Notes: generated by a model not told the origin, from the sequence alone. 64,000 nt of DNA from CAYFWF01 sp964346815 (GCA_964346815.1 CAYFWF010000019.1:1-64000); one strand, 5' to 3'. Counted from the first letter of the stretch, positions 1 to 8,047 are shown. Translations and numbers: made by a program.

Positions 1-99
1 CAATATCAGTTTGTTGTTACACCCTCTATAGGTCACTGGTTTCCGGAAGATCTCGATGCAAAGATTGATGATGCCATTACCCATATCAGACATAGATAG
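1..99 (+). CDS. C-terminal end of a hydrolase-like protein (partial)
   Basis: An open frame enters from the left edge and stops with TAG at 97-99, giving 32 residues. The tail reads VVTPSIGHWFPEDLD followed by an amphipathic helix. A His after Gly near the C-terminus is what one expects for the catalytic histidine of an alpha/beta hydrolase (dienelactone-hydrolase type), but the nucleophile and acid lie outside the window, so this family guess is weak. There is no neighbour in the same frame to support a pathway. Confidence 0.45.
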   Translation, partial: QYQFVVTPSIGHWFPEDLDAKIDDAITHIRHR

Positions 100-190
100 T
101 GATGCTGGTTATAGAGAGATGGTTTTATGAGCTTCCTCTGGTTAATAGTAAAATATTCAATTAAAAATAGAGAAAGCGAGGAACAAAAAA

Positions 191-343
191 ATGAAAACAA
201 CAAATTCAGCACACCTCAACCGCCGGCAATTCTTGACTGGTATTCTGCCTTCCTGCGCAGCCATTAGTCTTGGCTGCAGCAATGGTCTTTTACTGGCTAG
301 CCAGAACCAGCCTGCAGATGCCCCCCATAAACTTTGTCATTGA
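191..343 (+). pseudogene. Tat-signal stub of a truncated exported protein
   Basis: ATG at 191 opens a 50-residue frame ending with TGA at 341-343. It contains a twin-arginine signal (NRRQFLTG) followed by a hydrophobic stretch and Cys residues, then QNQPADAPHKL, and stops just where the mature protein should begin. A Tat signal with nothing behind it is not a plausible functional protein, so this is best read as the 5' remnant of a gene cut by the repeat element that starts about ten bases later. Which family it belonged to cannot be told from 50 residues. Confidence 0.6.
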
Positions 344-353
344 ATGTCAGGAA

Positions 354-533
354 AAAATTGGGGACGGTCCTATTTTTCCCTTCCCGTCATCCCTTCACCC
401 GCTTCCGCGGGCACAGGCTCCAGCAGGGATCCAGCCCGTCCCTGCGTAAGCAGGGATCCAGCTTGTTCCCGCGAAGCTTGTGCCTGAGGAAGCAGGTAGC
501 GGGAATCCAAAGAAAACAGAACCGTCCCATTTA
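354..533. repeat. Small palindromic repeat element (MITE/REP-like)
   Basis: The stretch begins with GGGGACGGTCCTATTTT (from 359) and ends with its imperfect inverse, AAAACAGAACCGTCCC (about 513-529). Inside are two copies of GCAGGGATCCAGC (from about 421 and 450) and related GCGGGAATCC-type repeats that fold on each other. Terminal inverted repeats around a roughly 175-base non-coding palindromic core are typical of non-autonomous elements mobilised by REP-associated (RAYT) transposases. No transposase is in this element. A short open frame across it has no protein-like character. Confidence 0.6.
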
Positions 534-546
534 AGCCCCATTTAAT

Positions 547-786
547 TTAAGTGTTACTCAATAATTTGACGAACTTCAAATCTTTCGTCTTTCTGAATAA
601 TCTCGCATCAGAGGTGATGAAATCACAGTTAAGTCTCTCTGCTAAGATTACATAACTGGCATCATAAACACTGATTTTATATTTCCGTGAAGCTCTGATT
701 AAAGAGAAAAATTCTTCTTCTCCTAGAGTGAAAGTTTCGAATTCGAGATTAAAACACTCGATTCGGAGAGGAAATAACCCATCTCG
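547..786 (-). pseudogene. PIN-domain (VapC-like) toxin, C-terminal remnant
   Basis: Reading the minus strand, about 79 codons are open between an in-frame TGA (787-789) and the stop at 547-549. The translation contains RKYKISVYDASYVILAERL and then CDFITSDARLFRKTKDLKFV. This is the characteristic C-terminal half of VapC-type PIN ribonucleases, with the acidic residues in YDA and TSDAR preserved. The first half, with the N-terminal catalytic Asp, is missing and no start codon with a ribosome site is present, so the gene is broken. No intact antitoxin is visible upstream (790-960). Confidence 0.6.
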
Positions 787-969
787 TCAGTGATATGCCA
801 GGCAATCTTTTTCCGACATCTTTGGTTGTCAGAATTGACCTTCCATCGTCAACATCTGATTACGTGATTACAAAAATAACCTGACTTTTCAATGAAGCAT
901 GCCAGGAGTACCGGGTGTTTGAGGCTATTTTCTGCTCTTTGGCCCATTTCATGAATCATCCTCCCTTCC

Positions 970-2171
970 ATGGCAGGGATCTACCGCCAGCGTCATCCGG
1001 AGCACACGGTGTTTTACCGGGTGTTTTTTCACTATTTCGAGCTGTTCCTTCGAGAATACGAGGATCGTTTCGAGAGGGAGTACGGCTTCCTTCGGCCAGT
1101 CATCAAGGAAGTTGTAGAGAAGTATCTTGACTGCGGTAATCCGATGTGCGGCTTTGCCTGCATCAGGTGTCCCGACTGCGGGGAAGAGCGGCTGTTGATG
1201 TTTTCCTGCAAGACACGCGGGTTCTGTCCATCGTGTCATGCCAAGAGAAGAGAGGAATGGGGAGAGTGGATGCGGGAGGAGCTCCTGCTGGATGTCCCCC
1301 ACCGTCAGGTGGTCTTCACAGTCCCCAAGATGCTGCGTTTGTTTTTCCGCTTCAAGCGAAAGCTCCTCGATTCGCTCTGTCTCTCTGCGGTGCGGACACT
1401 CGTGAAATTCCTGCACACAGCCACAGGTTTTGCGCTTATGCCGGGAGCGGTGGCCGTGATCCAGACTTTTGGTGATCGCATCAACTTCCATCCCCATATC
1501 CATGTCTTGATTACCGAAGGAGGCACAGCCCCGGATGGTGCTTTTCACCATGTCGGTCGTTTCCATGATGAGCTTATCCAGGAAATCTTCACTCATGAGG
1601 TCTTCTCCCTGCTTCTCCGGAAAAAGCTTATCGGGCTGCCCCTCGTACAGAAGATCCTCCGCTGGCGCCATACAGGATTCAATGTCCACAGCAAAGTCCA
1701 AGCTCAGACCAAGAGCGAGGCAGAGAGAGTCGGCAAGTATATGATCCGGCCTGTTTTGAGTTTAAAGCGGCTTTTCTTCGACGAGACAGAGGGCAAGGTC
1801 CGCTATCAACATTCAAGACATGGCTCCCGGCAGAGCGGATGGATTATCTGGAGTTCATCGCCAGAGTCACTTCTCATATTCCTGACAAGGGCCAAGTCAC
1901 GATCCGCTACTACGGTCTTTACTCCAATGCCCACAGGGGGAAGATGCGTAAGGCAGGGGCTGATCCTTTTTATCCTATCATCATTGAAGACGATCCGGCT
2001 TATGTGCCTTCCAAAGGCTGGGCCGAGATGATCCGCAAGGTGTATGAAGTGGATCCGCTGCATTGCCCGTCATGTGGAGGCCAGATGTCGATTATCTCTT
2101 TTATAGAGGAGCATCTGAAACTTGATGGTTTGGAGATTTCGGGGGATCTGTGTCGATTGTTGAGCCTTTGA
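970..2171 (+). pseudogene. IS91-family transposase, frameshifted
   Basis: The first frame starts at ATG 970 and encodes an N-terminal zinc-binding segment (CIRCPDC, then FCPSCHAKR) and the HUH rolling-circle motif HPHIHVL, as in IS91-type transposases. Near 1826-1833 the homology jumps to another frame, which continues as AERMDYLEFIARVTSHIPDK and runs to TGA at 2169-2171, ending with the second zinc knuckle CPSCGGQM. Both halves are well conserved, so one indel has broken an otherwise complete gene of about 400 codons. IS91 elements move by rolling-circle replication and leave no target duplications; I could not define the element's ends. Confidence 0.85.
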
Positions 2172-2489
2172 CCCGGCTGTTTTGGATGTGAAAACCTTAT
2201 CTCAGGATGCTCGCTGGTGGAAAATGGAAAAAATTGCAAGGAATTTGGTGCAAACGCAATAACGAAATTCCTATCCTACGCTTTTGCCTATGATTGTTTT
2301 TATATAGCGTCAATGAGTGCATCCCCTTATATAAGATTTTGCCACAAGATGAAGATGTTAGCAGAGAAAGTGAAAGATTGTGTTCCTAAACCTGATGATA
2401 GGTCACTTTTAAAGAGAATTGATGAATTTAATTACTCAAAATACACAATGTTTTGGATTTTAAAATGATTCATTATTACCTGGATATGA
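2172..2489. other. Intergenic stretch after the IS91 gene
   Basis: About 320 bases. It may hold the 3' end of the IS91 element. One 83-codon frame (2217-2468) is open but has no ribosome site and no recognisable motif. I see no RNA gene or convincing promoter. Confidence 0.4.
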
Positions 2490-2708
2490 ATGGATAAAAA
2501 AGAGAAAAGATGGATGAAAGTCAAGGAGGTAGCAGACTATTTGTCTATTAGCCAAGATAATGTCTATAGGTTGCTATATACTCACAAATTGCCAGGAGTA
2601 AAACTTGAGGGTGTAGGCTGGAGAATTGACCGTAAGAAGCTGGATAACTGGATAGAAGGAGAAATGGAAGATAGAGAGGAAAAGTGGAGAAAGATATTTG
2701 ATTGGTGA
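2490..2708 (+). CDS. Excisionase-type helix-turn-helix DNA-binding protein
   Basis: This 72-residue protein is a small winged HTH of the MerR/excisionase type (HTH_17). The core WMKVKEVADYLSISQDNVYRLL forms the HTH at residues 8-29. It is followed by the wing KLPGVKLEGVGWRIDRKKLDNWI, the usual signature where such proteins contact DNA. An acidic, Trp-rich tail closes it. Proteins of this type act as recombination directionality factors or plasmid/phage regulators. It sits between IS91 debris and a tRNA-Asn fragment, consistent with a leftover integrative element, although no integrase is present within the accessory stretch. The ribosome site is weak. Confidence 0.75.
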   Translation: MDKKEKRWMKVKEVADYLSISQDNVYRLLYTHKLPGVKLEGVGWRIDRKKLDNWIEGEMEDREEKWRKIFDW

Positions 2709-2724
2709 GGTAAGATTAATACTT

Positions 2725-2757
2725 TGGAAGCCAGAGACCCTGAAGCCCTGGCTTCCA
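2725..2757. terminator. Hairpin after the HTH gene
   Basis: A 10-bp perfect stem TGGAAGCCAG / CTGGCTTCCA (2725-2734 with 2748-2757) encloses a 13-base loop. No T-tract follows, so it may slow or end transcription only weakly. It overlaps an intergenic repeat that also occurs at 4024-4059. Confidence 0.4.
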
Positions 2758-2774
2758 GATGATTGAAATGACGT
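2740..2774 (+). repeat. Intergenic repeat, copy 1
   Basis: The stretch starts CTGAAGCCC and ends TTGAAATGACGT. It matches 4024-4059 over about 35 bases, with the last 12 bases identical. The two copies flank the propeller gene at 2847-4007. Confidence 0.5.
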
Positions 2775-2846
2775 AAGAAAACGAGTTGACACCTCGTTTT
2801 AAATAGACGAAATTAGTAATAAATTATGCTCATGGGAGGGGAAACC

Positions 2847-4007
2847 ATGAAAGTAAGATACGAATTTTTTAGTTTTCTTTCCATATTATTCGTGCTAATT
2901 TCAGGAATATACGCCGAAGAAAAACCTTTGGCCGAAATCTACAAGCTGGGTAAAGTTAGATTCGTCCAGGAATTTGTCATTTCGGATGAATCTCTGCCTG
3001 AGGGCGAATTTTTCAGTGGCATCACTTCTATTGCTGTGGACAATAGCGGTTCCGTCTATGTATGCGATGTTGACGCAAATAACATCAGGAAATTCAATGC
3101 CAAAGGTGAATTTTTGAAAACTATCGGCAAAGAAGGTCAGGGACCAGGTGATTTCAATCGTCCTCTCAAAATTGAAATCGTTCAGGATAGGCTTGTCGTC
3201 TGGGAGTCTGGGAATATGAGAATATCCATCCTGAATCTAGATGGCGATTTTATCAAATCCATCCCATATAACTTCACGGAACTGGGATGGTTGTATGAGA
3301 TTAAGGCCCTTCCTAATGAGAAGATGATATTTGAAAATCAGGTCTCTTTTCGCAGAGGCCCGTCACGTCCTTGGGAGTGCTACTTACGACTTTTTTCTTA
3401 TGATTTGGAGCATATAAAAGACCTGTACGAAAAGGAGTTTTGGACACGAAAGAACATCACCGAGCCGAGAAGGCAGAGCATTCCTATTCCTTTTTCTGCA
3501 AGAGTGCATTGGGATGTAACTCCCAAAGGAAACATCGTCATTGGATTTTCCGAATCATATAACATCGAAATTTATGACCCGTTAAAAGGCAAAATCTCCT
3601 TTTTTGAACATGAATATGAGCCTGTTGAGGTCATTAAAGAAGATAAGGAGCTATTTTTTGCTGGCATGATTGTCACAACATCGAGTGGGGGCACAAGAGA
3701 GACAAAACAAGGTGCTCCTGATTACATCGTGAAGAACACAGAATTTCCAAAATACAAGCCTGCTTTTGATGACATCAAGTGTGATTCCGAAAGTAACATC
3801 TGGGTACATAAATTCTGCAAAGACCGCAAAGAGGAAAACCGTTCTTTTGATGTTTTTAGTGAAGACGGTCATTTCATTAATAGTGTTAGAATAGAGGGAG
3901 AACGTCTCTATCCTCGTGGGGTGAAAATAAGGAATCGAAGCTTCTGCATTGTAGAAGCCGATAAGGATGGATATCAGAAAATCGTTAAATACAGAATCTC
4001 TGAGTAA
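2847..4007 (+). CDS. Exported six-bladed beta-propeller protein
   Basis: ATG 2847 is chosen over ATG 2826 because GGGAGGGG lies just upstream of it and it gives a clean signal peptide (MKVRYEFFSF, hydrophobic core, IYAEE). The 386-residue mature protein has repeated NHL/6-bladed propeller blades, for example ITSIAVDNSGSVYVCDVDAN followed by IRKFNAKGEFLKTIGKEGQG, and later VTPKGNIVIGFSESYNIEIYD. These proteins sit in the periplasm or outer membrane and are abundant in Aminicenantes and Bacteroidetes, usually without a known ligand. It stands alone between two copies of an intergenic repeat, so it may have arrived as a unit. The function is unknown. Confidence 0.8.
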   Translation: MKVRYEFFSFLSILFVLISGIYAEEKPLAEIYKLGKVRFVQEFVISDESLPEGEFFSGITSIAVDNSGSVYVCDVDANNIRKFNAKGEFLKTIGKEGQGPGDFNRPLKIEIVQDRLVVWESGNMRISILNLDGDFIKSIPYNFTELGWLYEIKALPNEKMIFENQVSFRRGPSRPWECYLRLFSYDLEHIKDLYEKEFWTRKNITEPRRQSIPIPFSARVHWDVTPKGNIVIGFSESYNIEIYDPLKGKISFFEHEYEPVEVIKEDKELFFAGMIVTTSSGGTRETKQGAPDYIVKNTEFPKYKPAFDDIKCDSESNIWVHKFCKDRKEENRSFDVFSEDGHFINSVRIEGERLYPRGVKIRNRSFCIVEADKDGYQKIVKYRISE

Positions 4008-4023
4008 GCAAGGAGACTCAGGG

Positions 4024-4059
4024 CTGAAGGCCCAGGCCTCCCGAAAGTTGAAATGACGT
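4024..4059 (+). repeat. Intergenic repeat, copy 2
   Basis: It runs from CTGAAGGCCCAGGCC to TTGAAATGACGT and is the partner of 2740-2774. Similarity may extend further through a shared TAGACG about 50 bases downstream. Confidence 0.5.
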
Positions 4060-4136
4060 CTTAATGACGGAAAATCGCCTCATTGAGATAGACGGATGAG
4101 GGGGAGAGAATTTCTAAACAAAGGGGGAATTAAAAT

Positions 4137-4328
4137 ATGGCTACACTGGTAGAGATAAGAAAGCAATTAGTAGAATTACGGGACTTCCTTATTCGTCAAA
4201 AAGGAGGTCTAACAACCCAAAAAACTGAAAAACAAAAAGGGATGTACGAATATGCTATCAAACGCTCAGATACTATAAGTAAAGAGATTAATAAAGTAAT
4301 CTCTATGTTAGATGAGTATTTAGGTTGA
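4137..4328 (+). CDS. Small coiled-coil protein of unknown function
   Basis: A 63-residue frame begins at ATG 4137 behind a clear Shine-Dalgarno (AAAGGGGG, about ten bases upstream). The protein is almost entirely charged helix: MATLVEIRKQLVELRDFLIR, a Lys/Gln-rich linker, then a second helix ending ISMLDEYLG. A two-helix hairpin or dimeric coiled coil is likely. I recognise no family. It ends only a few bases before the tRNA-Asn fragment, at the edge of the debris region. Confidence 0.6.
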   Translation: MATLVEIRKQLVELRDFLIRQKGGLTTQKTEKQKGMYEYAIKRSDTISKEINKVISMLDEYLG

Positions 4329-4333
4329 TGGTT

Positions 4334-4369
4334 GTTATCTCGCAGGTTCGAGGCCTGCCTGGGGAGCCA
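4334..4369 (+). other. tRNA-Asn 3' fragment (probable attachment-site scar)
   Basis: Bases 4342-4358 form a perfect T-arm: stem GCAGG/CCTGC with the 7-base loop TTCGAGG. They are followed by a 7-base acceptor strand CTGGGGA, discriminator G and an encoded CCA ending at 4369. CTGGGGAGCCA preceded by this T-arm is what tRNA-Asn genes beginning TCCCCAG carry. Upstream, GGTTGTTATC resembles the anticodon region but about nine bases are missing, so no full cloverleaf can be drawn. Duplicated 3' ends of tRNAs are classical att sites of integrative elements. Confidence 0.65.
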
Positions 4370-4541
4370 AACTTTTAGGGTAAATCCTAGAATTCTTTTT
4401 AGCCATTGGGAGCCGTAGTTAGGCGATTTTAGTCGAAGTTGGCGGTCTCATACTAATATGGACAGAGGTTTATTTGTATATATATTAAAAGTACAATAAA
4501 CTAATATTTCTCAATGAAAAGGGAAGGTATAAAAAGGATAT

Positions 4542-5888
4542 ATGAAAGACTCAGCATTGAATGAAACTATAAAAAATGTGGCGACTGTTGTAATTTCAAC
4601 AGGTTCTATAATAAGAATCTTTAACGCAAAAGACAGATATTCATCAGATTTAGACCACGATGAACTCAGGGAAATATTAGATTCATTAAACACAATTATA
4701 AGTAAATTATTAAACCATCCCATATGGCAAAATTTCAAAGATGATTTCGATTGCATATCTTACGATACTCCAGAAACTCCAAATATTGTGTCAAATCTTT
4801 TCAGTGCGGGATTACATTATTTGAAAGAGAAAGGAATTATTGGGGACACCATAGAAGAAGCATTTAAATATTGTGAAGAAAAAATTATAGAAATTTATGC
4901 GAGGATAGATGAGGTTTGGCTATTTGATTGTCGTTTGCCAAATTCTCATTACGATAAAGATTATAAAAATGCGAAGAGATTTTTCTATCTTCTGAAAATC
5001 TATTGGAATCTCTATCGAAATATTTTGCATGTTTGTGGACATGCTGGTCTATCTCGTCGACCACATCCGTTAGCAAGATTAATAACAAATCTAAAATATC
5101 GAATCCAATCTTGTATAGAGCAACTTGGCAATGACGAATTAACGTCTGTATATAGTAATTTAAGTTGGCTTAATCCTATAGAGAGTGAAGATTTCAGTAT
5201 TGACTGGGAATGTGGTGGTGTACAAATATCGAATGAATTTGAGAACGCAATTGAGGAAGGAGCATTGAGATATGGAAGCCGAAGGTTCAAATTAACACCC
5301 CAAGAAAATTTTTTTATAACAGTTTGTAATGAAGCAACAGAAACGTATGAGAAAGAGATGAAAGAAGCATTGGATAAATTACTTGATAGAGTAAAAATGC
5401 AAGCTAAAAAATTCAAGCCCTTTGATTATTCACATGAATTAAATGAATTAAAAAAAATTGATACAAACATACTTATAAAAAATGGGGAATCTGAACAAGT
5501 AGAATTTAAGTCGACATTTCAATTTGATTTAAAACAAAAACAAATTAATAAATCGTTGAGAATTTTGGTGATTAAAACAATTTCAGCCTTTCTTAATTCA
5601 AAAGGTGGTACTCTATTAATAGGAATAGATGATAATGGTAATGTTTTAGGACTGTTAGATGATTATTCTACTTTAAGGAAAAAGAGAAATAAAGATGGAT
5701 TTGAGTTGGCCCTTTGTCAAGAAATTTCAAATAGAATAGGAGATGAATGTTTCAATTACCTATCAGTAAGATTCCCATTGAGTAAAAAAAAAGAGATATG
5801 CAGAATAGATGCTACTATGAGTGCAAAGCCTACATTTGTAAAGGAGGAAAAAGGGAAAAATTTTTACAAAATCCCAGTTTTCCTTTAA
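4542..5888 (+). CDS. AlbA_2/Schlafen-domain protein with unknown N-terminal half
   Basis: ATG 4542 follows AAAAGGATAT; the product is 448 residues. Residues 1-310 are mostly helical and match no family I recognise. From about residue 317 comes an AlbA_2 (Schlafen-type divergent AAA_4) domain: ESEQVEFKSTFQFD, then ISAFLNSKGGTLLIGIDDNG. This domain is typical of transcriptional regulators and of nuclease or antiphage proteins. Its last strands, normally FYIRTGNSTR-like, are replaced by FYKIPVFL and a stop, so the C-terminus looks cut short by about 20 residues. Base composition is markedly AT-rich compared with the core genes. The neighbourhood (tRNA-Asn scar, excisionase-like gene) favours an acquired, possibly defence-related gene. 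Confidence 0.65.
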   Translation: MKDSALNETIKNVATVVISTGSIIRIFNAKDRYSSDLDHDELREILDSLNTIISKLLNHPIWQNFKDDFDCISYDTPETPNIVSNLFSAGLHYLKEKGIIGDTIEEAFKYCEEKIIEIYARIDEVWLFDCRLPNSHYDKDYKNAKRFFYLLKIYWNLYRNILHVCGHAGLSRRPHPLARLITNLKYRIQSCIEQLGNDELTSVYSNLSWLNPIESEDFSIDWECGGVQISNEFENAIEEGALRYGSRRFKLTPQENFFITVCNEATETYEKEMKEALDKLLDRVKMQAKKFKPFDYSHELNELKKIDTNILIKNGESEQVEFKSTFQFDLKQKQINKSLRILVIKTISAFLNSKGGTLLIGIDDNGNVLGLLDDYSTLRKKRNKDGFELALCQEISNRIGDECFNYLSVRFPLSKKKEICRIDATMSAKPTFVKEEKGKNFYKIPVFL

Positions 5889-5998
5889 GCACCATTAAGC
5901 CAAAGCAAGCGGGTTTTAGCAGAATTTGTGACACAGTTGTGACATGGGAATAGGTCTACCCTACCTACTTTTCAGCTAGCTGCTAATCCAACCTAAAG

Positions 5999-6250
5999 AT
6001 AGTTCGTTTGGATGATGCAACCGAATTTGTTACCATTGACGAGAATATTGAACTCAGAAACCTTGATCAAGTACTCCCCTATAGAAATGCAAAATACATT
6101 ATACTTAAAAATCCTCGTAACGTCGTCGCTTATGAGTGTGGATGCGATGGCAAAAAAAGGAAGAAGTATAAAGTTGTTGCTGACAGATGTTTTGGTTTTG
6201 GAATATGCGGAAACCAAATGCTAAAAAGAAAACATTTCTCTGATACTTGA
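5999..6250 (+). pseudogene. Fragment of a possible Fe-S binding protein
   Basis: The frame enters without a proper start (TTG 6008 lies inside continuous coding sequence IVRLDDATEF) and reads VLPYRNAKYIILKNPRNVVA, then YECGCDGKKRKK, before losing sense. The VLPY...A..I......VA..C.C pattern resembles small 4Fe-4S proteins in which a Cys-rich segment follows. Here that segment is lost and an in-frame stop ends it. A neighbouring frame then reads ILDPEKGIPLNIEVLV to a stop near 6320. This is gene debris of uncertain parentage. Confidence 0.3.
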
Positions 6251-6900
6251 TCCTGAAAAGGGAATACCATTGAACATCGAAGTCTTAGTACGAGAAAATG
6301 AAATCATGACTAGAAATTAGAATTGAAATTCCTCATCCTCTTGAAAACTGTGACAAGGGGATTGCTGAGGTAGCGGATTCCAGGAAAAGGCTGGCTGGGT
6401 TGAAGGGGAAATAATTTTCTATAACATATTCTGAAATTTTATTTAAGAAGTTTGGCAAAATTGGCACAGATGATCTTTCTATCGAGAAAGATCATGGGAA
6501 GGGAAAATTTATATTATTGAATCCGGCTGGCTGTAATGTAATTATAAGACATCCATTCGAGGGATTCTCTGCCCAGCCAGCTAAACAGAGTCATTTCATA
6601 AAATTAATAATAATTATAAAATTTGTCAAGATTAAAATGGCAAAAAAGCTAAAAAAGCTATTTTTAGCCCTTTATATCCTCAGACATATCAAAATCCTTT
6701 TTATCGAGTTTTTCCGTAGATAGCGACTATACGCACCTTTCAGCAAGAAAAACAAGGCATCTACGTTAGTGTAGAAAGAGTTTTACAGCCATTGGCAAAA
6801 TAGACATCTTTCATGGTGAAAAACAGCATATTTAAAGTGTTTGATTAACACAAGAACTGACTAAAGGTGTCAAATCATATTCCGCTTAACAGATAAGAAT
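6251..6900. other. Long AT-rich intergenic region
   Basis: About 650 bases without a credible gene. It contains a perfect hairpin (6471-6494), a pair of inverted GCTGGCTG/CAGCCAGC boxes (6526-6533 and 6574-6581, with a further GGCTGGCTG near 6390), and runs of A/T around 6640-6670. I see no RNA gene. Confidence 0.4.
6471..6494. repeat. Perfect 10-bp hairpin
   Basis: TGATCTTTCT, the 4-base loop ATCG, then AGAAAGATCA. There is no T-tract on either side, so this is not a simple terminator. It could be an operator or a processing structure. Confidence 0.5.
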
Positions 6901-7446
6901 CTACTTCTCCCCCTCCTTTGGCTTCAACTCCATGCCGAGTTGCCTCAACAGTCCCAGACTATCTATTTCTTCCCTCGTCTCGACTATTTTCCCTTCTTTA
7001 ATATGGTATATATCAATAACACCAAATTCAATCTTATTCCCTGTAGCAGGGATACCATAATATTCTCCTTCATGAGTGCCTGTGACAGTGAACCTGGCTA
7101 TAACCTTATCTCCCTTTGCAATTAGTTCATGGGTCTTAAAATTATAGTCGTTAGGAAAACCCTGAAATTCCATCTTCATAGCTTCAATTATTCCGTCCAG
7201 GGAAATTGGTTCAGGACTAATGGACGCAGAGTAGTATGCAAATTCGGGTGCACACCTTTCCCTAAAAATCTCAATATTCCCTTTCTTTACTTCCTCCCAC
7301 AAACCTCTAACAAGAGCTAAATTCTGCTCCTCAAGCTCAGCCTGGGCTCTGAACTCTTCAAGCTCTGCCATCGCTGCCTTGTCCTGGCAGCCGACCATAA
7401 AGCATAGAATCAAAACCATTGGTAGAATCATGCAGAGTTTTTTCAT
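6901..7446 (-). CDS. SnoaL-like (ester-cyclase type) lipoprotein, paralog 1
   Basis: The 181-residue protein starts at ATG 7446 behind TAGGAGG and carries a lipoprotein signal (MKKLCMILPMVLILCFMVGC). After a charged helix comes a SnoaL/NTF2-like fold: ALVRGLWEEVKKGNIEIFRE, then the hallmark VIARFTVTGTHEGEYYGIPATGNKIEF, and an IYHIKEGKIVE strand. Secreted NTF2-like proteins bind small hydrophobic ligands; some are enzymes, and catalysis cannot be judged here. It is the last of three tandem paralogs and most resembles the gene at 8048-8587, sharing the QDKxAMAELEEFRAQAE linker. Confidence 0.8.
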   Translation of the reverse strand: MKKLCMILPMVLILCFMVGCQDKAAMAELEEFRAQAELEEQNLALVRGLWEEVKKGNIEIFRERCAPEFAYYSASISPEPISLDGIIEAMKMEFQGFPNDYNFKTHELIAKGDKVIARFTVTGTHEGEYYGIPATGNKIEFGVIDIYHIKEGKIVETREEIDSLGLLRQLGMELKPKEGEK

Positions 7447-7515
7447 CCTAACCTCCTATATTGGAAGGAGTCATCCACCATTAAAAAGCCTAACGGATTT
7501 TTTAATATCTTTTAG

Positions 7516-8019
7516 TTATTTCTTTTCTTGTTTTTCAGGAGGGACTATCTTATAACCCATCTGCTTCATCTCTTTTAATGAATCGTAATAATATGTCAAT
7601 TCAGCAATTTTTCCATCAACAACACGAAATATAACAACAACAGAAAGTTCTATTTCTGCCCCGCTGATGTGTGTGGCTTTCCAAGTCGATAGTGAAGCAA
7701 CTTTGTCGTTCTTTATGAAAGTCTCATGAATGGATAGGTCCATACTTGAATAGTTTTCAGAATACGAAGTAAGAAGCTCTTTGAAGGCATCAATACCTGT
7801 CGTATCCCCTCTCATAGGATCATGATCTACATAATCAGCAGAAAACACCCTATCGCATGCTTCCATGTCAAAATTATTCCAGACTTTTAATACATCTCCC
7901 ATTATGGCATTTACTTCTTCTTCTGTGAGTCCCTCTTCCGCCACCTTTTCAGCCTTCTGGCAGCTAAAAGTAAAACAAAGCACCAACACAAATGGCAAAA
8001 TCATAGACAGCTTTTTCAT
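7516..8019 (-). CDS. SnoaL-like lipoprotein, paralog 2
   Basis: ATG 8019 follows AGGAAGG; 167 residues. It has a lipoprotein signal (LVLCFTFSC) followed by a SnoaL-like NTF2 fold with VLKVWNNFDMEACDRVFSAD, YVDHDPMRGDTTGIDAF and a final VVVIFRVVDGKIAELTYYYD strand pair. The leader is nearly identical to those of its two neighbours, but the body is diverged from both and looks more like the nuclear-transport-factor-2 group with an HDP motif. It is probably co-transcribed with them, with short gaps (69 and 28 bases). Confidence 0.78.
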   Translation of the reverse strand: MKKLSMILPFVLVLCFTFSCQKAEKVAEEGLTEEEVNAIMGDVLKVWNNFDMEACDRVFSADYVDHDPMRGDTTGIDAFKELLTSYSENYSSMDLSIHETFIKNDKVASLSTWKATHISGAEIELSVVVIFRVVDGKIAELTYYYDSLKEMKQMGYKIVPPEKQEKK

Positions 8020-8047
8020 CGAATCCTTCCTATTATTATAAAGATAT

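Noticed and set aside
949..1701. 250-codon open frame on the minus strand
   Set aside because: It lies antisense to the IS91 transposase, whose motifs (HPHIHVL, zinc knuckles) are on the plus strand; the minus translation has no family character.
2217..2468. 83-codon open frame after the transposase
   Set aside because: No ribosome site, no recognisable motif, and it lies where the IS91 3' end is expected. It could be a remnant, but I cannot support a gene.
6517..6723. 68-codon open frame in the AT-rich gap
   Set aside because: Composition is driven by A/T runs, and it has no ribosome site or motif.
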